From Desarmillaria ectypa (Eukaryota; Basidiomycota; Agaricomycetes; Agaricales; Physalacriaceae): a stretch of 64,000 nucleotides of DNA. Each line of letters begins with the position of its first letter. The first letter of the stretch is position 1. This document shows, piece after piece, positions 12,368 through 24,420 of the stretch. The stretch is from contig JAUDYN010000014.1 in NCBI GenBank assembly GCA_030407005.1, forward strand, positions 1 to 64,000, given 5' to 3'. The notes under the pieces are model-generated. The model had not been told where the DNA came from. It saw nothing but the letters and a program-made list of their open reading frames with translations, and did not search any database. Made by a program: the position numbers and the translations under genes.

Positions 12368-14166
12368 GAGTTGAGCCGAGGTGATGGCAATCCGGCATCA
12401 TGCCGAACTTGCTGATTAAGAGAGAAATATTAGGAAAGTTGTAGAAGATTCTAGTAAATTAGTATTTAGTATATAAGTAGGCACAGTAGTGTACCCCTGC
12501 ATGCATTTGCAAAGCTCAGCCAAGCGCAATACTATTGGCCTGGTACCGCGCATGTACTAACTGGGAATGAACTAATCTTCTCATCCCCCGTTTTTCACAA
12601 CATATGTCTTTGCGGAGAGCCGCAGATCTAGACGGATAATGTCCCGCAGTGATCACCGATTGATCCACGAGGAAAAACCGTCACATTCTCTTACTCAGAA
12701 TGCCGGATTGCTAGAATCCACCCGGCATATTCCGACAGAACCAATTTGAAGAAAAGATTAGATGCCGTGCGACTGCAAGCGGGCCTTCGAGTTGATTGGA
12801 AGGAAGTTGGCATCAACGGGGAACTTCATGAATAAATTTTCTAGTATGGCATCGTCTGAGAGAATGCCAACACTTTACAAGAAGAGTACCAAAATAAGAC
12901 GGAGACATTCACTTTTATTAATTTACGCGAAACCACCACAGAGCATCTCCCTTGAGGTGACGGCCAACAGGCTCTGCAAGTTCGCCGTCCGGCAAGATGC
13001 GCAGATTCTGTACATCCAAAACGATAACGCAAATGAGCTTCAACCTTTAATATTACTAAATACAAGGCTATTCGAACACCAGGAGGAGTGCATATCACGC
13101 AAGAGGCAACGGAATAGAAAATGAATAATTTGTAAACATCGAATAACGATCAAAATGCATCTGGCTCTTGTATCTTTTGACCCAGGAAGAACAGTGAGTC
13201 GTATCTCTGAGGCTTGAAATGTGGACATGAATAGCCGGCGTGTGCTGCACAGAATGCAGGAAGGCAACATCGTTTCTGAGTCTTCCGCTAACAGCGGAAT
13301 GCGGTGGACGGATACAAAGTACGTGAATGCTGACAAAATGATTACTCACCCCATACTGACAAACGTTTTGGACATACACAAACCAGAAGACCGCTGTGTG
13401 CAATGTGGGTTAATTAATGGGTAAAAGCAACATGTTGAACGGCTAACTATTCCAGTGCCTCCGGATTCACCTCGACTAGCACGAACCCGTACAGAAACGC
13501 CAACGAATAACCCTCGAGAAACCATGACGCACGTACACACGACAGCTCGCACATCAATTGTTTGAACCTTATCTTAACATATAAGAATCGACAACTATTT
13601 CTCAACGTCTCCAGGGACCCCAAAAGGCATCACGAAATCCCGCGCGAAGGCGGCAGGCATAGAGAACAAAATTTCACAACAACATCGGAAGATGAGGCGT
13701 ATGGACCTAGAAGCGTCCCCTGGTACTAGTAGTTTGCGGGGCGGGGTGCTTGGTGGGGCAGCCCACCGAGGCAAGGAAGCCCTGTGGGAACGAGGACGAA
13801 ACATCAAAAAATCTACGAATGATTTTCGTTCAGCTGGCTGGAAAACCAATGCCGTTTCAGTGACACGCACCACTCAGAGAGGCTGTTTCACGAGATTCGG
13901 CTGAGTAAATATCTGGATATCCTACCCTCGTCATGATATGTATCAGGTCCTGGTTGGTACACTATAGAATTAGCACGCCAAGAACTGTTGGGAATTGTAG
14001 TAACTTACCCGTAAGGGTAAAGGCCAAGCAATCGTCCTCTATGTCATACTCCGCATCCTCCCAAAGCAAGCGAATCAGCCCTTCACCATCATTATCCGTA
14101 TGTACAGTACTACCAATGTGCAACACCCCAGTCCCGTAAATCTAGCCCACGTCTGTCCGAGGTCTA
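12368..14166 (+). other. Intergenic; possible 3' extension of the minus-strand membrane-protein gene
   Basis: I see no supported gene in 12368-13594. On the minus strand the frames at 13595-13873 and 13985-14140 contain reasonable coding-like segments (for example GEGLIRLLWEDAEYDIEDD near 14040-14090) downstream of the modelled stop of the next gene. They may be further exons of it or relics of a duplicated copy. Nothing firm can be assigned. Confidence 0.35.
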
Positions 14167-16610
14167 CTACGCCACTTTTTCATTCTCATCGCGAACATCG
14201 AGTATCTGGTGACTCTGATCATCGTTCCAGCCATACCTACATCGGAAAAGTTAGTCCATCTCAGGCAAGGAAGCAACTCCACACTACTTACCTGAGCTTC
14301 AACTCCTCAACACCCACTAGCTTCACCGTATTGGGCAAAGACGAGTCGATCATCAATCGAACACCATCGACGAGCCTAGCCTCCCTCAGCGGCGTTTCCT
14401 TGTCCCGGTCCGTCGTCATTCCCAAAAGGGCTAACGACACGACACACATAAGAGCGCTGCATGCCGTCCCAATCACCGCTCGCCAAAGAATAACCTTCAA
14501 CGTCGCCTTGGTCTCAGACATTGTGACCTGCGCATCAACCACGGCATCCCAGCTATCTGTGGAAGCGCCCGATTGAAAGTTCTGACACACCGACGGAGGC
14601 TGAGTATACATCGGCCAAAGTGGGTAATCACACAATTGCCACGCCTTCCAAATATAGCTCGCATAGAGAGCCGCCAAACTATCCTCGAGCTCATTAAGTC
14701 CGAGATATGAGTAGTTGCTGCTCGATGCCGATGAGATGAGGTTCGCGAGAAGCTGCTCGACAGAGCTATGGCCAAGATTGACAAACGACGCGCCGTCTGA
14801 GATGATCTCGTCTATGGTAGGGACAGGGCTGAACGCCGTAAGGAAAAGATCTTCGACGCGTATTGGGCTAGTCTGTTCCCACTGAAACGAGCCCCACTGA
14901 TGAGGTTCGGAATCAGATGGGGTGTTGACAAGAACTCCGGAATATGTAACTTCGACATCCGCTTGAGTCGTCTGAAGTGTACAGCCGATGGTCTGCACAA
15001 ATATCTGCATCGACTGGCAATGCCTATCTTCTTCAGAAGGGTCATGACCATTCGGCCTGCAAATGCCGATGGTTTCGGTGATAGTAGTTCCTGTTGAACC
15101 GGCAGCATCATGAATGAGGATGTCCTCATCTGATGTAGCGATGACGAAGACAACTTGCTGGTGGCCTGGGAAACTGAGATCGCTACCGAGCACCCAAGGC
15201 TGAACGACAACTTTCGTGAAGTTCATGTAATCGTCATAGGAACAATGGTGGTCATTCGTTCCACACGATGGAAGGGTTTGAAAGAAGGTTGTGAAGTTCA
15301 AGTCTGGGACTTTGGGGTCCCAATAGGGGGGTGTGGGCATGGAAAGGTTGAACCAGATGTCGAGGGGACCATCCTCATCATTATCACCATCCAAAGGTAT
15401 AGCATGCGACGTATCGTTCTTGCCTGGCGGCATGAGAAAAATACCGATAGTAGCATCGTGCACTTGGCTGCATTGGACGTTCATTGTGGTGGAATTAACG
15501 ACGACTGTAGTGTACATGATGAGGTATGCCGTAATGAGAAAAGAAAAGGACATACTAGAGCTGTATTCCTGGGTTGCGAAATCTTTGGGAGTGTCGTATA
15601 AAAGACTGGACAGAACTTGAGCCTTGACTGAGTCACGACGAGTCAGTTGGCGTACCTTTTTTGGAGCCCGGGGCTTTTGTTTGGATAGGCCGCTGAGGAT
15701 ATGAACATGTCAAGGTCCCATTTTCTGGCCTACAACTTTTTGAGACTCATGACAAGTTAGCAAAATTAACTTTCATACCGGCCAGTACCACTCTTTATCT
15801 CTCACATAGGCATCTTTTATGTCGTACGTGGAAATATTGAGTGGATCGAGATAGGAACCCATATGATTCGTCACAGAAGCATTGGCCGATTGCACGGTGC
15901 TAACGACGTATATTTGGACGCCTATGTGAGAACATATGAGACATGTGCTTCAGGCGCAAACGACCCACATACCGAGAACGCTTGACATCGTGACACATAA
16001 GCATGCTGCAGCAATAAAGTATAGGGGAATGGCTGTGAAGACAGCGTTGAACGGATTTAAAGACCGTCTTGAGCTGGTTCTCCAATTTGACAAGGAAGAT
16101 GCTATGCCGGACCATGCTTGGATACGAAGATCGAGTTCGGCCAGACTCACCGCTGCGTTCGAATAAGCACATGAATTGAATGCAAGATGACCACAACAAC
16201 GCACGATGCCGAATAGCGGAATCTACAGCCGCCAGCCGAGATAAAGAAGCCAATATTATGACCGCTGCTGTGAAGAATATCTGAAACCCGAGCGACAAGT
16301 AGCTGGATAATGACGCAGCCTGCGATGCTTGTGAGCCAGGACAAGAAAGGGGGAAGATGCAACGGCTTACATTTGCAAAAGAAACGTATACGTCCTCGTC
16401 CAAGCGAAGAACGCCCACAATGAGGATTGTCAAACTGATGGCCAGAAGAAGCAGATGCAGCAGGTGTATAACGATGAGCCGGCGAGACAGTCGAGTAGCC
16501 GAAGGGCTTGGTACGTTGACTACTGTCGGTGAGCCAGTGGACGACGAGGCATCGAGGGCGAGCAGCGATGCCCTATCTGAACCTTTGTCGTCCTTGTCCA
16601 GGAGCAGCAT
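14167..16610 (-). CDS. Multi-exon membrane protein with a large extracytoplasmic domain, unknown function
   Basis: On the minus strand the exons 16610-16371, 16319-16205, 16152-15973, 15921-15779 and from 15729 onward join in phase. The last large exon (about 15525-14288) continues after one more intron to a stop at 14169-14167. The MSFSFLITAYLIMYTT start of the long ORF ending at 14288 is intronic. The protein has a cytosolic N-terminus, a hydrophobic segment at residues ~44-66 (LLHLLLLAISLTILIVGVL), a second (FQIFFTAAVIILASL), a third (AVFTAIPLYFIAAACLCV) and a final one near the C-terminus (VIGTACSALMCVVSLALLGM). Between the third and last lies a ~350-residue region rich in N-glycosylation sequons and cysteines (GICRPNGHD, SCGTNDHHC). 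This matches an architecture common among lineage-specific basidiomycete hypothetical proteins. The partner and role are unknown. Confidence 0.65.
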
Positions 16611-17410
16611 GGTGGAGCGAAGCCGGCGGTCAAGGTTGTGCCACGCACTGCATCAACAAAGGTTCCCACAATGGAGATTTATCGCCGATACCGTGTTCCA
16701 ATCACTGGCGTTACCCGAGCGACGACGAGGATGATGGGCAAGACTGAAATAAGACAATGTTCAGCACTGCCTCAATTTGTAACACTGACGGGCTATTGTC
16801 CGGGCCGGTAATTTCCTTTTTAGAGATCTCAGCCATCGGATGTTGGCATAGCAAGCTAGAAACACACCTTCACATTCATTCCACCTAGACCCGAACCTTA
16901 AAAATGGGTGATAGTCGTCGAAAGCAACTCGCTCGTACGTCAAGGCGTTGGATTCCTATTCACTGCCAGTTTTCTGGTCAGCCGATCCCACGGAAGAGCG
17001 TTCTGCAGCCACGGTTTTGCCGGCGTGGAACCAGTAGCCTTCCACAAGCCATTTTTGCTGGAAAAACACGGATATTTGACGAACCGTAGGTCAGATGAAG
17101 GAATCGTCCCATTAAAAGGACACGATGGTGGCTAGGAAAAGTGGGAGGCATGCGGAAAGGAAGATGTAACTGCGCAGATCCGCAGCCAGAGATGAGAATG
17201 TACCCCGTGTCTATATTGATTTTCCCCCCTGCAGCCAAATAACGCGAAACTCCCCCCCTGACAACCGTTCCCTTCTCTTATCTCATCTACCAGTGGCTTC
17301 AGAATCACAAAGGGTTGACTACAAATTATTATTGTCGACTGTATCTGACGAGTCGTCTCTCAGCATTTTAGCATACAGTCACATTTCAAAAAGTCGAATC
17401 TAACGCGCGA
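16611..17410 (+). other. Intergenic, no supported feature
   Basis: It includes the presumed promoter of the minus-strand membrane protein (just above 16610). ORFs in 16761-17238 overlap each other on both strands and show no domain. Confidence 0.5.
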
Positions 17411-18663
17411 TGGATCAATCATCAGTGCGTTTCTTAACAATATCGACGAAATATATCTGATTTGCTCTTTGTGGTCAGGACTATCTGTCGACCAAACAAA
17501 GCGCCCGTTTGAGCTGAAGGACACTCTTTCCCTCCTTCAGACAGCGCTTTCGCGTCTCGGCCCTTTCCATCCCTTAGATTTTACATTCAAAACAAACACT
17601 AGATGCGTTGATGACCCCCAAAAAGGCATAGTCGGTGCCTTTTGGCTGCATACCATTCAGGTATCCAAGCAACGGCGTCTAGGTACCATCGATCTGTCCT
17701 CAGAGCGCATGCAAACCCTACTCACCGTCTGCAACAATACCTGAAACCTCAAAACACTACACTTAAAATGCTCTGACATACATAACTTCGGTACCATTGG
17801 CGCTTTTGCCCTCTCACCGAACCTTTCCAAGGTCGCCCTGCAAAACTTTGGGCACCTCAAAAACTGGATCGAGCTCCCTCAGCGACGACTGCGATTGGGG
17901 AGACGAAGCCATCACAGAATACTACGTAGCCCCTCCGCCGGTCTCCCAAACTAGAACGACTACTCACTAACCACCAACTCCTCGGACCCCCGAGCAAAAG
18001 CCCATTCTCCCAGACTAAGTCCAGTATCATCACCAACGTCTCCCTACGCGACTTCCACGCATGCGACAGTGCTCTCGTGCGACGTATCTCCCTCCTAGCT
18101 CTCGAATCCCTGAGAGTCAACTCCCATGGCATTACCCTCCCAGACGACATCCTCTCAGCCATCCGGGACATGCTCGTCCAGTCCAAATGCCCCTTACGCA
18201 CCCTCTCCATCTTCGACTCCCCAGGCTCTAAAGACCTTATCCGGATCCTCGAGATCATCCCCCAGCTTACCGAGCTCCGCCTCCGTTTCCCATCATGGTC
18301 AAAAAATACAGGACAATATCACCAAGAGCTTCATCACCACCACAGGGAAGAAGGCCAAGGGGTTCTTTCCCCAGCTGCAAGTCCTCGATATCAGTATGTA
18401 CGACTGCGAGTTCATTGGTGTAGGGTTCGCGTTTGTTAGCGCCAGTACTGGATTTGGTTAAAGCGCGCTCGGATTTGCGGGTGTTCAATGTGCAGGTTTT
18501 GACACAGGATGTGTTGACGGGGTTGTCGCAGAAGGACGCGAATGAATTACGTGCCTTGAAGACGCAAGGACGGGAGCTGTCTATCACGATACGAGGTGAA
18601 TATAGGAAGGGCGCGGATGACTTACGGTTTACGCAGTCCGAAAAGCTACGGGCCTATGCCTGA
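17411..18663 (+). pseudogene. Degenerate leucine-rich-repeat-like gene (F-box/LRR type?)
   Basis: LRR-like segments appear in shifting frames: LGTIDLSSERMQTLLTVCNNT then a stop near 17743, NLKTLHLKCSDIHNFGTIGAF, PNLSKVALQNFGHLKNW, LRTLSIFDSPGSKDL, IPQLTELRLRFPSWS, FFPQLQVLDISMYDCEF, and DLVKARSDLRVFNVQV up to 18663. At least three frame changes and one in-frame stop separate them, and no set of GT-AG introns I could find repairs all of them. The pattern of short leucine-spaced repeats resembles the C-terminal half of fungal F-box proteins, but no F-box is visible. Confidence in the family is low; confidence that it is broken is moderate. Confidence 0.45.
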
Positions 18664-19867
18664 TATGCTATTGGAGGACTCAGTCTTAGCATTCTTGCAC
18701 ATATGTTCGGCATTGGCAGCCTTTGATAGGCTACAAGGTGGTCTCCTATTCTTTTCTTTCGTCGTGATCTTAATTTCTTATTGTATCCTTCAAGAACTAC
18801 TTTTGGAAAGCCGGTCACCTGTATATACTAAGCCGGAGAGGACTAGCGGTTACATTTGGTCAGACTAGATTCTACACATGATACTGGTTCGTAGACTCGA
18901 CTCTTTCTTGTAAAGCACTTAATTGACTATCCTCCAGTACTTTATATCCTAATCCATTGCTGTTCGGCAACACGATCGGAAATCGGCTCCGAATGCCGAT
19001 CACCCAGAAAAATCATCAACCTTCACAGAAGCCTTGAGGACCTTTCTCCGACCTTTCTTGTCCGCCTGCCACCTTTTTCATCCATGCACTCTCCGGAATC
19101 AAAAAAGTCTATCAATTCTTTGCTGCGACGGAACAATGCTTCGGAGAAGCAAGGTTGCCTCAAGACGAATATTGAATCCGAAAACCAAAGGTCCGCAATG
19201 GACTTCAAGAACCGAGGACGCTTTCTGAAGAAGGATACGGCAGTCGCTCTATCGATTGTGCGCAGATTCTTCGGATACCAACGCGTTCCTTACACATATT
19301 CCCGGCGTAGACCCTGCATTATACCAAATACGAATAGTACTAGGTGAGTTATACATGTATAAGGGTCGGCTGACCGGCACTTTTCCTTTCTGACTATTCA
19401 AACAATGAACAGCCCTTGCATTCTTACGTCCTCGTTCTTTCACACAGGATCATGGCCAACCAATTGGTAGCTGGGAACTCCGAATTTGGTGCGTAATACC
19501 CTTTGTTGTCAGCTAGTTCGTTTACTGAATCACTCACCGATTGACAGAACTTCGAAGCACCCATAAAACCGGCATCAGAATCTCCTTCAAATGTCGACCG
19601 CGTCCCATTCATCGTGAAATGCAGAGATAGTGATACTCCCCACATTCTTTATGCGTCAACTGTCAAAACGAGTTCCATGCTTGGGAAGGCAGCGTTGTAA
19701 CAAGCCTAGATGTTCCGATCATCGTACACGTTGTTCCATCGTGTTCTAGAGGGAGTCAAACTCGTGTTTTCCGTTCTTTGCGCAGCCCCTACATAGTTAG
19801 GGCACCGTTTGAACCCTCTCCTCTCGTAAAACCCGTCTACCTCCTTGCTTCATTACTTTTACGTCCA
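18664..19867 (+). other. Mostly intergenic; possible small spliced gene at about 19250-19690
   Basis: Two short segments look coding: AFLTHIPGVDPALYQIRIVLG ending at a GTGAGT donor (about 19279-19345), and FEAPIKPASESPSNVDRVPF followed by KCRDSDTPHILYASTVKTSSML ending near 19700. They could be exons of one small gene, but I could not fix a start codon or a consistent phase. 18664-19080 holds nothing I can support. Confidence 0.3.
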
Positions 19868-21389
19868 ATGATGCTCTCTCCGAGCAGCCGCGCATCAAGT
19901 CCCTCTGGATTCTATGGTCGCGTAGGCTCTGATGGCTTGCCTTATGTTCACTCAAGCCCCAGCGTCGACTTTCAGATTGAGCGCAGTTACAGGTCACCCT
20001 ATCGCCCACATACCGTTCTGCCTCATCTGAACCACCCAGGCTACGACGAGGAACTCGTATATCGAGACCACATATCTCGCCTTCTTGCCGCAAAAACCCG
20101 CGCGTTCTCAATCTCTGGTCGAATCCCTTTGGATCCCTCACAACTGGTTTTATTTTTCCGGACAAAGGTATGTTACACTTTGTGATAGTCCTGATCCCTG
20201 CTGATCATTAACTCTTCAGAGCGGAATAACTCATTCCCTCGATTTCCCCATCGATGTTGATTATAACACGCCTCCAGCCCTCGACGTCCTCATCGCCGCC
20301 TGCCGACCTCATCAAACGTCAGATCTGGACTCGTACGCAGAGCACGAATCGCTCTTCTACCCTCCCAATCTCCCTCTCACCACCTCTCTCGAGATCGCAA
20401 ACCATCCCATCCTAGCAGCCGTCCGCACCACCCTCTTCCCATCCCTCCCCGAGGGCCACTATCTCACCACCCTCCGGGACCGTCTCGAAGTCATCGTCTC
20501 CGGCGGCCGCATGGGGCCCCAATCTCGCTCCCTCCGCAACGATGGTAGGGCAGCAACCATCACCGTCACACTCCCCGTTCGCTTCCGAGGTGGCGCACTC
20601 GTCGTCCGGTCCGAGAGCACCAATGTAGAGGAACGCTTCACAGGCAGAGGCGGTAAGAATGGGGATATCGAGTGGACGGCGTTCCTTGCAGATTGTGATT
20701 ATGAGGTCGAGACGGTAGAGAAGGGGTGTAGGGTGTCGATCCTGTATGGTGTGTATCTGAAGACGTTCGGGACGGGGGTTGGAGTGGCTGCGGAGCCGCT
20801 GGTTAACCCGAGTGATGGATTCTTTGACTTGCTCGCACCGGTATTGAATATGTCCAGAGGAAGGAAGATCGCATTCTCCCTCTCTCATGACTATGGTGTA
20901 TGTCCTTCAGACGTCCTGGCGGAATCCTTAGTGCCTTATGTACGTCTCTCATTCTGCGACTACTTTCTTGTTGACTGACCCCTTTGTCAGCTGAAAGGTG
21001 GTGATTCGGTGTTGTACAATGCTCTCAAGCTATATAAGCTCACCCCCGAACTACATTGGACCGCCGGAGGATACATCTGGCCAATTGACCACGTCGTCGA
21101 ATCGCTCAGTGAAGATATCTCTAGCCCAACTCTGGATGTTTCGCGGAGAGGTACGCCCGCTTTGCGTGGTGCATTCAGTACCTATGGAGACCCAGAGCTT
21201 CATGAAGAGGTGGACAACTTGCGGCAGCGAATAGCGAGTAGTGGTGCTATTCCTCTACTGGAGGCAGAAATCACCATTTTGACGGATGGGAACGTACATG
21301 CGGTTGGCAAGGAGCGTGTGCCATTTGTATCGAATGGTCAGCTGGATAAGCTGGTGGTTAATGCCTTGATAGTCATCTATGTTCCTTAG
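19868..21389 (+). CDS. 2OG-Fe(II)-dioxygenase-like protein apparently lacking metal ligands (472 aa)
   Basis: Exons: 19868-20167, 20220-20939 and 20991-21389, all phase 0. The start is the first ATG (MMLSPSSRASSPSGFYGR). The middle resembles the double-stranded beta-helix of prolyl-4-hydroxylase-type 2OG oxygenases: RLEVIVSGGRMG (~187), ATITVTLPVRFRGGALVVRS (~208-227), DIEWTAFLADCDYEVETV (~248-265), GCRVSILYGVYL (~268-280). In that family the second strand follows an H-x-D and the DC-x-HEV segment supplies the distal histidine. Here the first is replaced by a Ser/Arg/Asn stretch and the second reads DCDYEV, so iron binding is not expected; the arginine that would hold 2-oxoglutarate is kept. 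The C-terminal part (LHWTAGGYIWPIDHVVE, LVVNALIVIYVP) is well conserved in style. The fold is an inference. It could be a scaffold or sensor rather than an enzyme. Confidence 0.7.
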
Positions 21390-21663
21390 GCGTTGGATCC
21401 TTTCGCTTACGATTTCTTCGTGATGTTTGATTGTCATTACTTGTTTACTATGCCGAAGTCGCTTTTTTTGTGCTGTGTCTGTGCCTCTGGCAACGCTCGA
21501 CAGTATTTCTTAGTGAATTGGTAGCGAATTAGCAGACTCATCTGTGCTGTATTTTATGAATGGGGTATGGGTAGAGAATAGCATGCTTGAATGGCTCCGT
21601 AGAAAAGCGCTCAGACGTAAGAGAAGGGTAGAAAGCGATTTCATGGGGAAACTGGTGTATAGA

Positions 21664-23758
21664 TTATATATCTGAAGACGCGACCTCTTTGTGCTCCGTG
21701 GTATCCTTCTCGCAGTCGTGCATAGCCTCCCTCGCTTTCATCTCCTGTTTAGTCTTCCTCAGACGCCCGCTCTCTTCGATACCAAAGCTATGCTTGAACA
21801 CCATCATGACCTCCTCTAAGCTGAGACCCGCCGTTTCGGGGTAGCAGAAAATGACAAACAGCCAACCCAAAAGACACAGTCCAGCATAGAAACCGAACGC
21901 ACCGGAAGGCGTTATCTTATCCATGAGTGAGAGATAGGTGGAGTTGATGAGCAGGTTTGCAGCCCAATTAGTTGCAGTCGCGAGGGACGTGCCTACTCCG
22001 CGGACTTGAAGAAAGTTGGTCAGCTCTATTATTAAGATAGTGTGTAAAAGGGCCATACTCTCAAGTGCAAAGAGCTCCCCTTGCTGCCACGGAACATTAC
22101 CGAGACCAGTAGCGTATGATGCAACGAATATAATCATAGATAATAACACGATGGCAGACCATGAGTTGGGGTAGTCACTGCCTTTGATAAGGTTGCCACC
22201 AGTGTTAATAGTCAGATCTGCGAGGTGGAAAGAAATGAGAAGAGCACATCGGAAGAGAATATCACTGACAGTGGAAAGATATGCTAGCCAACGTCAGTCC
22301 AAAGATCATACCAGGCGAACTAAAGATCATTATACGCCGCCTCCCGATCCTGTCGATACAGAGGAGGGCGATGATGGTGAAGATGAAGTTAGTACCAGAA
22401 ACAATCAAACCAACTGCAGTCGGCTGATCAAATCCGATAGATGCAAAGAGGGTAGCTGAGTAATACATCAGTGTATTAAAGCCACAAAGCTGCTGGAATG
22501 CTTGCAATCCACAGCCTACGACTAAGACCCGAAGTTAGTACACTAAGATGCTTGAATAAACAAACTTACTGAGTGCTCTACGATACACTGGATTCGTTAG
22601 CATAGACGTGAACCGATGCATAAAGGTCGTGCTGCGCGTAATCTCTACGCTTCGTTTCACGGACGCTTGTAGAACTTTAACCTAAGGGATGACGATGTCA
22701 TCAGACACGGGGGATCCACATGACGGGTAGACACACTTTTAGCTCTACATCAGAAGGCTTGGCAAGGGCATAAATCTTGGTCATGATCTTCTGAGCGGCA
22801 AGAAGATCACCTCTCAACAACATGATACGGGCTGATGGTCAGGAGGGTCAACAGAGGGCTAAACGAGTCCGAAAGCCTGATGCACGCACGGCTTTCTGGA
22901 AGGAACAGCAGAAACAATAATTGAAGACCAGCCGGAATGGCTCCCAAACCAACCATCCAGCGCCATCCCCCGTGCACTTTCTCGAAGCCTGCACCAATCC
23001 CGTATGCAATTACCTGTCCCAAAGTAATAGCGACCACGTTCATAACGACCATGCGACCCCGGAGACGCGTTGGAGAGAGCTCCTGGATGTATAGCGGCGC
23101 AATACAGGAAGCCAATCCCACACCGATACCAATAAGGAAACGTCCACCAATCTACAGAAATCTCGTGAGCGGACAGTAACAATATAGAGAAACACGGACC
23201 ATGCTCCAGACATCGTGACAGACTGCTTGTGCTATTGCTCCCCCGATGAAGATAACATCAGAGATGGCCAGTACGGGCCGTCTACCCGTCCAATCAGACA
23301 TGGCACCTGCTACAAATCCACCGAGAAGAGCCCCCAATGTCGTAGCAGAGGTAATGAATTCCTGGCAGAAAGACAGAACAGCATCAGTTAAGACCTAGTA
23401 CGGACCCAACGCGCAAACACACCTTCTGGCCACTGGACAACTCTTCTGGTCCCAAATCAGAGCCTATAGTCACCAGTGCGCCTGATATTACACCAGTATC
23501 GTACCCTTCAATGCTGAAGCTCAGTGAAAGCATTCATTGATTAAAACGGACTCGCACACCGAAAAGTAGCCCTGACACTGTAGCACAGAGTACTAAAGTC
23601 CAGACGAACCAAGTTGTCTTCTCCTCTCCTTCCGCGACCACAGCAAGTTCATTTATTTCTCCAGAATCCAAATCGTTCGCCACCTCAAGTAAATCAGTAA
23701 TCTGGTCATTTTTGTCGTCGGTAGTATGTGGCATGTTTTGGTTGTGTACTGTAGCCAT
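21664..23758 (-). CDS. MFS sugar/myo-inositol transporter, intact
   Basis: Plasma-membrane 12-TM proton-coupled sugar porter of the ITR type. Exons read from MATVHNQNMPHTT (23758) through WFVWTLVLCATVSGLLFG, YDTGVISGAL, FVAGAMSDWTGRRPVLAISD (the loop 2-3 GRR signature), LASCIAPLYIQELSPTRLRG (PESP-like motif), LFLLFLPESR, GLQAFQQLCGFNTLMYYS, CIDRIGRRR, VPWQQGELFALE, TATNWAANLLINSTYLSLMD and FCYPETAGLSLEEV to a stop at 21664. NVPWQQGE is characteristic of inositol-type porters. At about 22020-22075 a 54-nt GTATGG...CAAG intron has no in-frame stop; removing it restores FALEIRGVGTSLATATNW, while retaining it adds 18 residues. A decayed duplicate lies at 24421-25340. Substrate is inferred from family only. 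Confidence 0.9.
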
Positions 23759-24420
23759 GATGTGGTCGAAGGAAGAGAAAGAAGGACCGTTTGCAAGAAC
23801 CTGATTAAATGGTGTACGAAAAGCTAATCATGAGACCATTCGGATCCCCAGTAGTCGTTAGCAGGAAAGATGCCTCCAAAAAATATATCCGGCTATTTCA
23901 ATCTTTCGGGTTCACATGGGACGCCACGATCGTTTGATGGGACTGTTCCCAAATTTCAATTTGTGATTCTTAGTAGGAGTCTAGTGATTCGCAATCGTAG
24001 GATGACTTGTACCAGGAAGTGCATAAGAACTTATTGTCATCTAAAGGAACACAGAAGAAAAAATACCGGAAGAATTTTTTGGTCTGCCTTGGACTCCAAC
24101 GCGCCACGCCCCTTACCACCTGATAACATAGAATGTCATCGAAATCCGTCGAACCGCACTTCGTCATAATAATTCATACTGCATCAAGAGAAGGTCGTCG
24201 AACGTTCTGCGGATCATGTCAGGACTCTAAATATTCGTGAGCAGGCAATATACTCCATGGGTCGGCCCGAGTCCGATAAACTGAATCCACAAAGAGTCAC
24301 ATGATGAATGTCTGACACTGCTCTTTCCATTTCGCAGAATATCTGTAACAGTTATAAATAGTCACGGAGAATTCTCATATATAATATTATTCATGCAAAG
24401 GAAGGTGTATCCTCTAAGTG
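23759..24420 (+). other. Intergenic, transporter promoter side; no gene supported
   Basis: Upstream region of the minus-strand transporter. CpG dinucleotides are still normally frequent here, in contrast to the sequence right of 24420. Confidence 0.5.

Noticed and set aside
13040..13403. Minus-strand ORFs of about 100 aa
   Set aside because: Overlapping frames with no domain and no splice continuity.
23870..24169. 99-aa ORF left of the island
   Set aside because: No domain, opposite-strand overlap, no splice signals; not supported.
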